A DNA stretch of 64,000 nucleotides, from contig NC_067294.1 in assembly GCF_020740795.1 (NCBI RefSeq), positions 2,480,001 to 2,544,000 on the forward strand. The letters run 5' to 3'. The position numbers and the translations under genes were made by a program. Positions 14,262 to 26,460 of this stretch are shown piece by piece. Below the pieces are notes generated by a model that was not told the DNA's origin, did not search any database, and worked only from the letters and a program-made list of their open reading frames with translations. The number at the start of each line of letters is the position of its first letter. Positions within the stretch are counted from its first letter, which is position 1. This stretch comes from Apus apus (lineage: Eukaryota > Chordata > Aves > Apodiformes > Apodidae).

Positions 14262-17200
14262 TCCTACACCATGAAAACCGAGACCAGGCAGGCCAGGCCT
14301 TTGCCACCAACTCCTGGTATCGTACCACAGCCGAGTTCAGGCTTCACTTTGGAAGAGACACACTCAACTAAGCTTAAACAAAGAAAAAGCTTTCAGCTTA
14401 CCCAGATCTGGACCACCATCCTGCAGGCTCCATGCTTTGCTCTTGCTGCCTCAGGCCAGCTCGTCACCAGGCTGCTCCACACAGGCAGGGCAAAAGAAAC
14501 CAGCAGCCACCCAGCCCCTCTCTCTCTGGGAGGGTTGTCTTGGCTCAAAAGAATCACATACTTTGGAGGTGGAAAAAATCCTCATTAGATAAATACAGGG
14601 AGGCTTGTAAATGCCTGTTAGCTTTAGCAGAAAGCACTTGGTGATTTGAAACACGTGAGTGGTGAGGCCCCCCTCACCTGGCTCCTAACGACCCTCTGCA
14701 GGTCACCTGTGCTGAGAGGGCACTGGGAGGGACAAGATCTGCAGCAGCTGCTCATTAAAAACCCTCCAGAACAGAGAAAACAGAGGCCTGGGGACTGGTG
14801 GTTGGATTTGCCACTTTGTAACTGCTTCTTGGCCTCAGACAAAGTCCCCATTTCACCCCACAGGAGAGCCCCACAAACTGTGTTTCCTGGCTTGGTTCTT
14901 TCTACATGTCCCCAACGTGTGGCTTTGGTATCAGAAAGAAAACAGCAAGAGCTGGGTTTTGAGCAGAGCCTTTAAGAACCTGGTCCAGACATTCAGCTGC
15001 CTGGTGTTTGCAAGAGGATTGCCCCTAATTCCTCACACTTGTGCCTTCGTAAAAGCTCCAACAACTTGTACCAAATTGCCCATCTAAAGCCACTTCTAGG
15101 AGCAGCTACAGCTCCTGCCCATCTATCACGGCAACCTGCTGCATGCAGGCAAAGCATGACAGCTATATGGGCCCAACACTATAAAAAAATAACTGAGGCT
15201 CTTTCCTTTATTGTTTCCCTCTCCAGTTCCTCAGCTTCTCTGAGTTGCCACAACTGTTTTGCTGGGCAACAGCCCTCCAACCACCCACACAGGCCTGGGG
15301 GACTCTGCAGATGCTTTTATTTGCAGCAGCTGTCATTAGGACAAAGAGACCTAACTTCAACTTCTGAAGACCATATGGGGTTGATCCTTGCAATAAAAAA
15401 TTAGGAGCTTCAACCTAGAAAAATAGACCCTTCCTTCAGAAGACATCTGAGATAGTTTAACCCTTAACTTATAAAAGCCTCAGAGATGACCTTTTAGACA
15501 AGAACAGGCCTCCTGGAGTTCCCTCTGACAGGAACAGGAACCAGTTTCATAGGGTTTTCAACATTAAAGACACTGTGAATTTTCCCCCCATGTCTAGGAG
15601 GAAGAGAGAGGGTGGAGGTGGGCAAGGAAGAAGTCCTGCTGCCCTGCAAGCCCCTGGAGAACAGACCTGCTGTGCTCTGCCAACCGTGCATTTCCCTAAG
15701 AACTGGAAAAAACAGAGCTGACCCAACAGGGACAGAAGCAGCCTCCCATCAGGAGAGCACATTGGAATTTCAAAGGAGGAATGTTTGCCAGCCACACATC
15801 TGCTGCTAATGAATTCAAATAATGAAGCACCCAGGAATTAACTGGAATTTTGCAGCTGCAGGGTTCCTGCTGAGCAAAGTCAGCCTCACGTCTGCCACCT
15901 CCCTAAAGACAATATTCCCTTTCCCAGAAAAAGGACCTATACCCAGTACATCTTCTCAGCCACCTGGCTTCCTCCAGCCCTTGCTGTTCAGTGCTAGGGC
16001 CTGCATGGAGGGCTGTCACCCAGCTTCATTCCCACCAGCAGTGTCCTGGAGGAGATCACGTCTGGGAAGAGTCTCAGCAGATTAGTGACTTTTCACAGCC
16101 CCTAAACCAAATCCTCTGCTTCTCTCCTTTCCCAAGGATTGGGCCAAATTCTGCTCTCCATAGGTAAAGTCTGTAGCAGCCTCTTTACAGTCACTTGAGT
16201 TTTGTGGGGGTTTAGAGTGAGGAAGCTGGAAGCAGAGAGGCTTTGGCTGGCAGATAAACCAGGTTTGGCAGAGTCATCCTAGATTCTGCAGCAGCTGCTC
16301 TGATTCACAGGTGAGAAAAACACACAAGAAAAGTTGATTCAAAAAGATACATCTATTGAACAAGATAAAGCAAGGACTGAAATAACAAGCTCACAACCAA
16401 GGGTTAGGCAGCAGACTACAGTCTCATCCCTGCTTTATGAGCTCTAATCCAAGATAAGTTAATTCCTCCTGTCCCTCTTCCCAAGCTCATTCAAGAAGCT
16501 CTGGCACAAGAGCTGATTTTGTAGCATCATGCACAGACACCAGCACGGAGCAGGAAGCCAAGGTCCCCGCTCTGACCAGCTTAAATGTTAAGCAAATGCA
16601 CAATACCCACACTAATCACCATCAGTTTTTCTTTCTTACTGCCTTTCTCTCTTTTTGCCTCCCCAACAAATCTGTTTTCATGGATCCTGAAAACCTTGGA
16701 AACAGCTTAGGGCTTTAAGCTGTTGAGACTGCTCCCAATCCTTCTTACCTCCTCCCTTTCTTTCCTGCTGGACCCAAATCCATCCCTGCCTGGCTGTTGC
16801 CACTGGTTGCTGTTGTTAACTGCAGACCCTCTAAAGCAAATTTCATACTGGGTTTAGTGGAATCCTGGATCATGACCAGGGCTCCAAAGCACTATGGGAA
16901 TCTCAGCTAGAATTGATTTCTGCAATCCTAACTTTGGGGACAAAATTACCTATTTTATAATCACCATTAAATGCTACTTTTTCACTCTTCACTCCCCCAA
17001 CACTCGCAGTGCAGAATTACAACTAATCATAGTCTTCTCTACACAGGGTTAAACTCTAAGCAATGGAGAAAGATTAATTCCCTTTGAACCACCTCCCCTT
17101 TAAGCTGGTGAAATGGTCTCCATGATCTTCAGCAGACAATGTGGTCATCAAGATGGAAGAAAGCTCCCACAGGTTCCCCCCCCCCCATCCAGAACTGTCA

Positions 17201-17609
17201 AGCATGGGGTTTGACTTTGGCTTGTGAAACCATCATTAGTAATGATGCATCCAGAAGTTTTTGATGAGTGAACAGCAAAAGTAAACAGGACACAGGAATA
17301 ATCAGGCTTTATTTACGGCCAGGTCAAACACCATTGCTGTCAATTTTACAAAGTGACTTTGCAGGAACTTTTTAAAGGGGATATTGAGAACATTTCCCCC
17401 CCTCCCACTGGCAAACAGGCATAACCATTATTGATAGCATTTCTAAAAGGGCAGGTACAGAGAAACAGAGACTGTTATTTTGTGTCAAAATTGTTTTATG
17501 GTGCCATATTTTTCCCTTGTTTAAGGCAGCACTGCTCATTTACAACACTAAACAATGCGATTTATGCACTTTAGCAGGGCTTACTACATTTAAATGTTTT
17601 AGGCATTTC

Positions 17610-18010
17610 ATTTTTACAACATACCTTGTTCCAATATAATCAATGTGCTCTTTTTCTCGGGCTGTGATAGGAATGCAGCTTGTGTTTTATAACAAAATCA
17701 ATAGAAGAATTAATGGGTGACGAACAAAGTAAATTGTAAAAAGTAGAGAGGGGCTGGGCGATCGCTTCTGCTTGATCGATTCCATTAGCATCGGGCTGCC
17801 CAGTTGTGCACAGCTTCATATTTGATAAGCAAGCAGCAGACTTCATCTTCTGCCGAAGACAAAACGGGTGGCAGTTCAGCCCTGAAATAGCTGTGCCAAG
17901 GTCACCGGGGTTAAAGCAAGAATGGAGAGGAGCCAGGGCAGCTGCTGCAACGCGCGGCGCCCCGGGCGCGGCAGCCGTGAACGTCAGACGGGCACGAGCA
18001 GAGCCAGGCT
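17610..18010. promoter_or_regulatory. Candidate conserved regulatory element with a CpG-dense core
   Basis: AT-rich, low-repeat sequence (17610-17760) passes into a stretch with GCGATCGC and GATCGATTCC, then a CpG-dense core at 17950-17985 (CGCGCGGCGCCCCGGGCGCG). No CR1 or open frame explains it. CpG density this high is isolated in the desert, which suggests an unmethylated enhancer or a small promoter. This is inference from base composition only. Confidence 0.35.
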
Positions 18011-18886
18011 GGCTCTCACTAAAGGCTGTGGTACTTGAGAGGTGACACTCTCAGCCCTTTTATACTGCTGGGTTGGATGGCTTCTAATTAGCTTAAAAAA
18101 TGATGAGAAGAGAACGCTGCTCCCAAGTTTTCTTGCCAGTAGATGAAAAGCAGCTTTTTTTAAAAATGTATTTAGCCTAGATTTCTTGTTAGAGACATAG
18201 ACAGGGAGCAAGATACAAGCCATGTCATCTGGAAAACATCTTTTCTTTCCTTTGACACCTTTACTTTCCTGATTTTACTTTTACTCTTGACAAGGGTACA
18301 TGTGCTAGGGCCTAGAAAGCTCCCCCTCAAAATACATGCAGAGTCTATTTCCGAATATTCAAAATCATCTTTACACGGCATCTTTTGTTCACTCTTTGTT
18401 ACCTGAAGTCTGAAATGTTATTGCTCTTTGGGATGTACTTCGAGCAAAATAATTTAGTCCTACTCTATTTCAAAACAAATTTTTTATACAGACTCAAAGT
18501 GTCAGCAGTTGGATAATTTTCTCATCCACATTCTATTATCACTGCCTTAGTTAATGACTGTTTGAAAAGTCCTTCTAGCATTGCAGCCACCCCAGTACTA
18601 AATACAATAATCAGTGGTGGGGTTGGTGAGGTTCACCCACTGTTCTCACATTTAAAGTAACAAGCTCTAGAGAAATTTCTGCTCAAATGCAGAGATTTAG
18701 ATGGCAAGGATTAAAATGCTGGCCTTAATGAAATTGGTAATAAAACACTCATTGGCTTCCCAGGGCTTAAGTATAATCAGTTCCTTGTGAGTAAAGATGC
18801 ATTAGTGACATAAACAAAGTATTAAATAAACAATTATCATGAGCTCTAGCTCTTAAGAGTGCCAAAAGGGCTAATTTAGAAAGACC

Positions 18887-19119
18887 CTGAGGTTAAGACT
18901 GATAATTAGGAACAATTTCTTCCCCAAAAGGGTTGTCAGACCCTGGCACAGGCTGTCCAAGGAAGTGGAGGAGCCTCTATCCCCAGAGGGATTTCAAAGC
19001 CATGTGGATGTGGTGCTGAGGGACATGGGTTAGTGGTGACCTTGGCAGGGCTGGGTTAACTGCTGGACTTCAAGTTTTTAAAGGTCTTTTCCAAGTAAAA
19101 TTATTCTGTGATTCCATGG
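18887..19119 (+). mobile_element. CR1 LINE 3' fragment, plus orientation
   Basis: Forward CR1 3' sequence: AAAAGGGTTGTCAGACCCTG, GATGTGGTGCTGAGGGACAT and AAAGGTCTTTTCCAAGTAAA, ending ATTCTGTGATTCCA. It is a degenerate, non-coding remnant. Confidence 0.88.
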
Positions 19120-22100
19120 ACCTCTTAACCTGATTCAAAGTCCATGCTATGAACCCCAAATCTGCATAGGAGGACTCAGCAGAAAGCTCACCAACAGCCA
19201 CCCCTGATCTCTACATGTCCTGCCCATCTCCCTACTGCTGGAAAAAAGGATGGGATCCCCCCAGCAAATACCTACCACGGGAGGACAGGGAGTGGGAGCA
19301 GAAGCCTTCCACCACATCTTCCACCAGTTCCACTACTGGCAGGGACCAGGGAACCTCCAAGGAAGGGTGTTGATGCCCCTTCTGCCAGGCTATGCCAGAG
19401 GTGCTGGGAAAGGGGCTCCATCCCCCCTCCTTGCTCCTGAGCTTCCCACCTACTGCAATCTGAAGTCACTGGAACTTGGGGTCATTATGGCATGAGCTTC
19501 CAGCAGGTCATTTCTGGAGCAAAGCACAAAAAAAATCTGTGGCACTCTCTCATCTAATGGAGGTAAGATTTTTGAAAACTTTTATTTTCTGCCTTTTTTT
19601 TTTTTTTAAGGAAACAAGATACGCAGATAATATAATTAATTTTTTATGCTTCTTTTAAAAGACTGCATAATTACCATCTATATTTTTGTCAGAACTGATT
19701 TTGATTCCTTTTTATGTTGTTGACAATTTTAGCTACACAGAGAACTGCTCAAACCACGCACCACCAAGCACAGTGATTGTCAATATCACAGCACAGGGGT
19801 TTATGATTCTGGTGTTACTCAGTAAGGCATAGATTAAATTTAAGCTCACTTCATTGGGCTGCTTGGAGGAAGCACCAGCTGAAGTATCCATCACTATGCA
19901 GCAATCTCAGCCCTGAGCAGCTGGAGCATTCCAAGGAACCTGCAAAAAATGGGTGAGATATTCAAGATGGCTTTCAACACACTTAACTCAGCAAAGGGTT
20001 GGGTAAATAGAATTTTCTGTGAAGGAAAAAAATACTGCTTTATTGGTGAAGTGGTGCACCACATCTGGAAATTAGAGGGAGCTCCAGAAAAAGCTTTCAT
20101 TTTAGTCCACTTACCCTAATGGAGGAGGAGCCAAGGTCTTTATTCTGAATAGGCTGATTGGAGGAATGTGTTACTATTAATAAATAGTGAGGTGCTTTTA
20201 ATGACAATCAAGAAACACAGGCAAGGAAAACACCCTCTACATTTTCAGATGTAGCTCTTCAAAATGCATTAGGGAATGATTTTGCCCAACATGTCAAGAA
20301 TTATCTGTTTTATTTTAAATTAAGTTTTAATTTGAGCAAAAGAGCTAATTTGCTATATATTTCTGGTCAGTGGAAAATACAACACCAGGTTGCAGCGACA
20401 TGGGGGAAGGATGCATAATTCCTCAATCTAGAGGGAACCATTCTCCCAACATGACCTTAGTAGCACATCCTCAGAAATGTCTTGGAATTTTTAGTGGCTT
20501 TTGGCTCTTCTCGGCTTGTTGCACGGTCAAGCGCACATCCTGCAGCCTGTCCATCTTAGATGCCAGCTAATAAGCCCCACATTACCAGCAAAAATGCTTA
20601 ATAATCAACTTCTCCCTAGTTTTACAAGAGCAACAACACCTTTGCTCCACCACCCCTCGGTGCAGCACTGGCAGAGATGTAGTACCTCTGAACCTCCATC
20701 TTGTGGTGAATTCAGGTGAGGGGAAAGGCTCCAAAAGTGGCTGGGCAGGAGGTGGTGAAGGAAAGCAGAAAGCACACTCTCGTACCCCTCATTTCCTCAA
20801 CAAATTAGGCTTTCTAGGAAAAAAGACACAGGATTAAAATACAAAATACATAAAGCAACATTACACTGAGATATCTGAATGTGCAGGATGTCACCTGCAG
20901 CCTCCTTTTCCCTTAAGTAAAGAAACTGTCAGATAATGACCAAATCAATCAGCCGGTGTCACCAGCCGCAGCTGCTGCCCACGCCAGTGAGCTGCAGCCC
21001 AAGCTCTGCTCCAAGATTTCTGAAGCACTCCAAAACTCACATCATCCTCCACCAGGCACGCTGAGATCTGAATATCATCTTTCACTCGTTAATTAAAATA
21101 TATTTTTCACTCCTGATCTGCAGAAGGAAAAACAACATAAAAGTAATTGAGACTTCACGTTTCACGTGTCAAGTCATGATGGCTTTTTTTATTCTCTGGC
21201 GTGCCAAATGAGTACTTAGAGCAAGATTCACCATCAAAAGCAAGCACCCTCCTTTCCAAGGATGACGGAATCAGGCTTAGATAAAATAGGAGCCAGCTCA
21301 TGCTCAAAATGAATCCTGGTGTCAGGCTGCTGCACCTTTGCAAAGTCCTTCATTTCTCTAAAACCTGCCATACTTCATTATAGTATGTGGTAAAATGCAC
21401 CAGCCTCTCCAGGCATTTCACAAAAATTACCTACTAAAGCAGACAGTATTCAGAAATTAATGCCTTTAGTACCCACGAGCAGGACTGAGTCATATATTGC
21501 AGGCTGTAATTTCAAGGTCTTGTTCATCCCTCCCCTGTACCTACCATTTTGTTTTAGCCTTTAATTTCCATGGGTTTCTCTCCCACTATTACACCATTAA
21601 AAGGAAAAGCATAAAAAGCAAAGAGAAGAGAAGAAAGAATTCCCTGCACATGGAAGGCACTGCAGGTCACAAGGGAAATGAACCCATGGGACATGTCCTC
21701 CACGATGGGATGTTGTAAGTGGGCAACAGTGGAGAGATCTGTCCTGCAGCACAGGAGGGTTGTGGTCCACGGGTGGATGGACCTCACAGAACTGTGGCCA
21801 GAAGTCAAGGCTTAACTTTCCCTTTTCCACACACACAAACAATTTTAAAAATTAAGCTTTAACGTGTGGTTTTATCCTTAACAGGAATTTTTACCAGCCC
21901 TGTTATTGCAGGGAATGGGAACCCTGCCATCCCAGGATGAGCTTCTCTTTTAAAACAGGCAGTGCAAAACTTCCTACAATTTAAGCTGTCCCTCCCTTGC
22001 CATGAAGCCTCTTCAGCTGCAGAGGTAATTCAGCAATGGGTGCTAAGCAGACTTGGGAAATACAGGTCTGGATGGTGCAGAAATAATGATCAGTGCTGTA

Positions 22101-25100
22101 AGATTTGGAAGAAGCCCAAGGTCACTGCTGAGAAATGCCGACTTCACCCGTTACCTCAGCTTAATGGAGCACCCCCAAGTCTAAACAATTAGTTTTCTGG
22201 AGATTTTCTACAGCTTCCTGAAGATCAGGGCAGCACTAGCACAAACTCCCAGCACCAACCCTATTTCCTCTCCATGGCAGCTCTTCAATTAATCTAGGTA
22301 GGGTAGGAACAGAAAATGCAGCACTTGCAGCAATCTATAGACCTTGCAAAACATTTTTAAAGCAAATGACTTGTCTCAAGGCTAGATAAAGAGTAAAGGA
22401 GGGTTATTGTTCTGCATCTAAGACAACAGACACCTTTTCAATTACTGTCATTTAATTTCCATATCATTTTCATTTGTTAGTTCCACCTCATTTTGGATCC
22501 ATTCTTTTACCTCTTCATTAAATCTGATTAGTTCAGACCCATGATCTGATCATGCCTAAGGTCCGTGAGTAGCTGGGACATCAGGCACAAAAGAAAGTGA
22601 TCAGAAACCCCAAGTTTAGCACTTGGTGTCTCATACCTACTGAAAGGTTGTTACAATAAATGCAAAACCAATGTGGCCTGACACTGGTGGAGACCACGAG
22701 ACATAAAACACGTGAGTTATTTTTTACATTAGGTAGCAAACCGAGTTCTCCTTTAACCACTTAATTACCTTTGGCTGACAGGAAAAAAACACTGCTATGA
22801 AAATTAGTATTATCTTTATTATGGATGTGTCCCTGAAGATGCTGATGCACTGACTTATATATCCACACACAGGGCCTGGAAGCAATGAAATAATTCTACC
22901 TTGTGAGCAGACGCAAAGGTTTGGTACCATCGCCAAGGATTTATTGCCTGTTTAATGGTCATTACTTAGTATCACCTTCTCTCTTTATATGTTCTCTATC
23001 ACCATACCCATTTTCCTCCTTCAGCCTTATTATCCTCTGTATATGAACAAAGAATATAAAAGGGTGACAGGTAGTGGAAAGACAAAGCAGCCCTTACTGG
23101 CCACAGGTGAAGCAAGCGAGGCCAGAGCCGCCTCAGCCTAAGGTGTGTTGGGTGGAGGGCACAATTTTAGCTCAGTGCATAAGGGAAGGACAAACCTGAG
23201 GCTTAAAACAAAGCAGGGTTTGCCTTGCCTTACCTCTTTGCTGGTGCTTTCAGACACCTACAAGATTCTCCCATTTGAAATTTGAATTTGCACATGCTGG
23301 TCCTGGAGCACAGCTAAGACTGAAACACTGAGCACATCTCCCCTGGCTTGGAGGATCTGTACTTCAGAGCTGATGCTGCCAGACACAAGTGTGAGGTGGA
23401 AAAAACCTGCCACATATCCTTTGTGCTGCTGAGATTGCAGGAGAATTCTGCACAGCAGCCCAGGGGATGTCTGCCCCCAACAGGCTCTTTGCTCCAGCAC
23501 TGACATAAAGGAATGGTCAGAACTATCTCCAGCGTCATCTGTTGCCACTAAACAAATTAACAAATCGTTAATATTTTCAGAGGAGCAGGCTGGGGATGGC
23601 AGAGTTAGCAGTTCCCTGCACATACACAGAATTTCCTCTTGCAGTATTCCCTTCTCCAGCAACCCCTCACTCCAAATACTCTGAGGTTAGTTGCAAAAGA
23701 TGAGTTGTCCCCTCCCCATTTCAAAAGTTCTATGACATTTCTATTGCAGTTACCCATAGATCTTCAGAAAATAAATCAGAAATACCTGTTCTGAAAACCC
23801 AGGGCCTTTGCAAACTTTTCTGATCCAAACAGGTTGCAGTGTATTGGCAAGAGCAAAAATGACACATAAAAGTCTTCAGCTTTGCTGTGGTGGCAGAGGG
23901 GTACATTCTCCACCCACGTGAAGTTCCTGGAAAACACAAGTACAACAGGATGACTAGTGAGATGTGTCTATGTGGGGTTGTCTGTCCATTTTGTTGCATG
24001 CTCTAAAATGTACCTAGTTTATAATTCTTAAATTCAACCAGAATCATGCAGACAAATGTCCAAAGTCTTCAACATGCAAAAATGCTAAAGCAAACAAATA
24101 AGAAGAGCCGTTCTGCCCAAATACCATAGCTCAAAAGCTACTGACCAGCTACTCCTTGTGACTAAATTCCACCATGCGTTGACATTTGAGCACTTGGGTT
24201 GGTTTCAGTTCAACCCACTTCATTTCCTTCTAAAAGGAAATTGCTACATTGAGGCCATGCCCTAAGAGAAATTTGCATTAGCCTATAATCCCAGTGATGC
24301 TAAAGCCTATTTGGGGAAAGGCAGACTTCCCAGCACCAGGGGACATGCCATATAATTTACACCGGATCAAACAACAGGGACTCTGAACTGAGATGTTACA
24401 GGAAAAAAAATACCCAAACACAGTGTTGGTGGGGAGAGATATTCACTGAACCAAGCACAGAGGACACTGACCCTGGACACAAATGCTTGGTGAGGCCATG
24501 CTGCCAGCAATGTCTCCCTACAGCCACAGGAAGTCACGTTCAAGCCACCAGCAACTGGCCAGGCGGGAAGGATGAGCCATGCAAACCCAACTGCAAAGTC
24601 CAGATCCAAAATTACTGACAAAAGTTTTCACTCAAAGCCCATTATCATAGGGTTAAAGAATATAAAATGTAATTTCTTTCACACATTTAAGTGTGTAACC
24701 GGGTGCTGTTGCTATAATCCCACCTTAATTCAAAAGCCAAATGTGCAGAGATGCTGCCTTGAATACACTTCCCAGTCACCAACTAGGAAATGGGAGGAAC
24801 GGTGTGGGAGCCCTGTCAAAAATTGGGTGTCAGATACATCCTTCTCAAAGCAGGCTCTTCAGAAAGCAGCCAGCTACCTTGTAATGATCCTTGTACATTT
24901 TAATTTTACTAGGTCTTATTTTTCAATTAATTTTCAAGCCCTGCTCCAGATGGACCAAGACCTTTCCTGGGTGTAGGATGTTCAGAAGCACAAAGAACCG
25001 TCGGACTGAATTTTTAAAAAAGCTTTGAGATTTGTGGCAGCAGAAGGAAGGACTCCTCCTGAATTCTGAATAATATCACTAGGAGTGATAAAATACAGCA

Positions 25101-26199
25101 AAGAGCTGTTGGCCAGAGTGTCCTTCACTCCACTGCAGGTGTCTCCATCCCGTGTGCACAGCAGATCTTCCTCTACCTTTCAGGGTAGAGCTTCAAGCCA
25201 GCACCAGGAGAGCTGTTGATTCTATGTGAGAAATTACACAAATTTAATATAACAGATATCGTTTCACCGAAAAAAAACCAAACACAACAAACATTTAAGG
25301 AATGTGTTATTGTTTGCAGACTGATTTTCCTTTTCCTGCTTGTCATTTCATTTCCTTTAAGAACAGCAATTGCCCATCTTAGGTACATACCCCTGAATGA
25401 CATTTTCCTGGTACCGTTGGGAAGCCCAGATGTGAGGGTGGGTGTGGGGCTGACAGGTTTCCTTCCCCAGATTAATTCATTCAAGGAAATGAATCTGCAG
25501 GAAATAAATCTTTTGCTGCACAAAAGGCTTTGAAATTCACCTTGCAAGGACCATTTTGCCTAAGAGTCTCTGCGGGCCCATAGAGGTGGGGTGAGAGCTT
25601 TGTGAAGAAGCAGACACCATCATCTCCTGAACCCATCTTGCTCCTTAAACTCCACCACTGTGGACTAAAAGCTCATATTTGATGCTGCTATGTAAATGCA
25701 AGTGCACCATCAGTTAACCATGGTGGGGTTTCTCTCTTCCTTGTAGGATCCCTGTGACCACGGGCTTTGGTCCTTAGTTATCATAGGTGCTGGTGGACCC
25801 ATGAGCTGGTGTTTCTCCTGGCTGTGCCAGGCATCCTTCTCTCCAAAACCCACAGAAACAGTCACAGCTGAAGTTCAGCCTGTGCCAGCAAGTTCTCACA
25901 CTGTGACCTGGGGTCACTGTTGAGCCTATTGCATTAGAGCTGAACTAAAAAGGGAAAAAAAACAGAGATTAATCTGAAATAAAAGCATAACTAAATGGTG
26001 TGTGAAAACTAAATCACCACATCACAGCTTAGTGCCCAGCCCAGATCTGGGGATCATCAGCACTTATGATACAACAAGCCATTGACTCATCAGTGGCGTG
26101 ACAGTTAACTGCTCTGCTGACAAGCATAAATCTATTCCACCACTATTTTGTATTATTAATTAGGAGAGTGGGGAGCTGCATTCCTAGCACACATAAGTG

Positions 26200-26460
26200 G
26201 CTCATCTACTGCCTAATGTGAAAGGTTTTATTTGGCTTGAAAAATCATCTATTTAAATTGTGCACCAAGGTCATAATACATGGGTAGTTTCATTCACCGT
26301 GGCATTTTGATGGTGGCTCTGCAAGTCATGAGCTTATATGCCATATCATTATTTCCCACACATCAACCAGAGAAGCAAATAAACTTTTGATTCATAATGG
26401 GAACACAATGGAAGCAAGCTGAAAGCCTGCCCTGAACAACTCTAATTAAAGGTATTAGGA
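26200..26460. promoter_or_regulatory. Candidate conserved non-coding element
   Basis: Non-repetitive AT-rich stretch with an AAGGTCA half-site near 26267 (nuclear-receptor type) and several TAAT-like cores. Only the motifs are seen; activity is inferred. Confidence 0.2.

Larger units (their letters stand above)
8829..18886. other. No gene seen
   Basis: Ten kilobases with no supportable exon and no recognisable transposon. It holds the candidate elements at 11.3, 13.6 and 17.6-18.0 kb, a short C run near 17182, and the CAAA tract at 14.2 kb. Confidence 0.65.

Noticed and set aside
17770-17785. tRNA B-box-like GATCGATTC
   Set aside because: No matching A box or cloverleaf arms at the right spacing.
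23258-23662. 134-codon minus-strand frame
   Set aside because: The C-terminal half looks protein-like but matches no domain I recognise, and no flanking splice sites are convincing.
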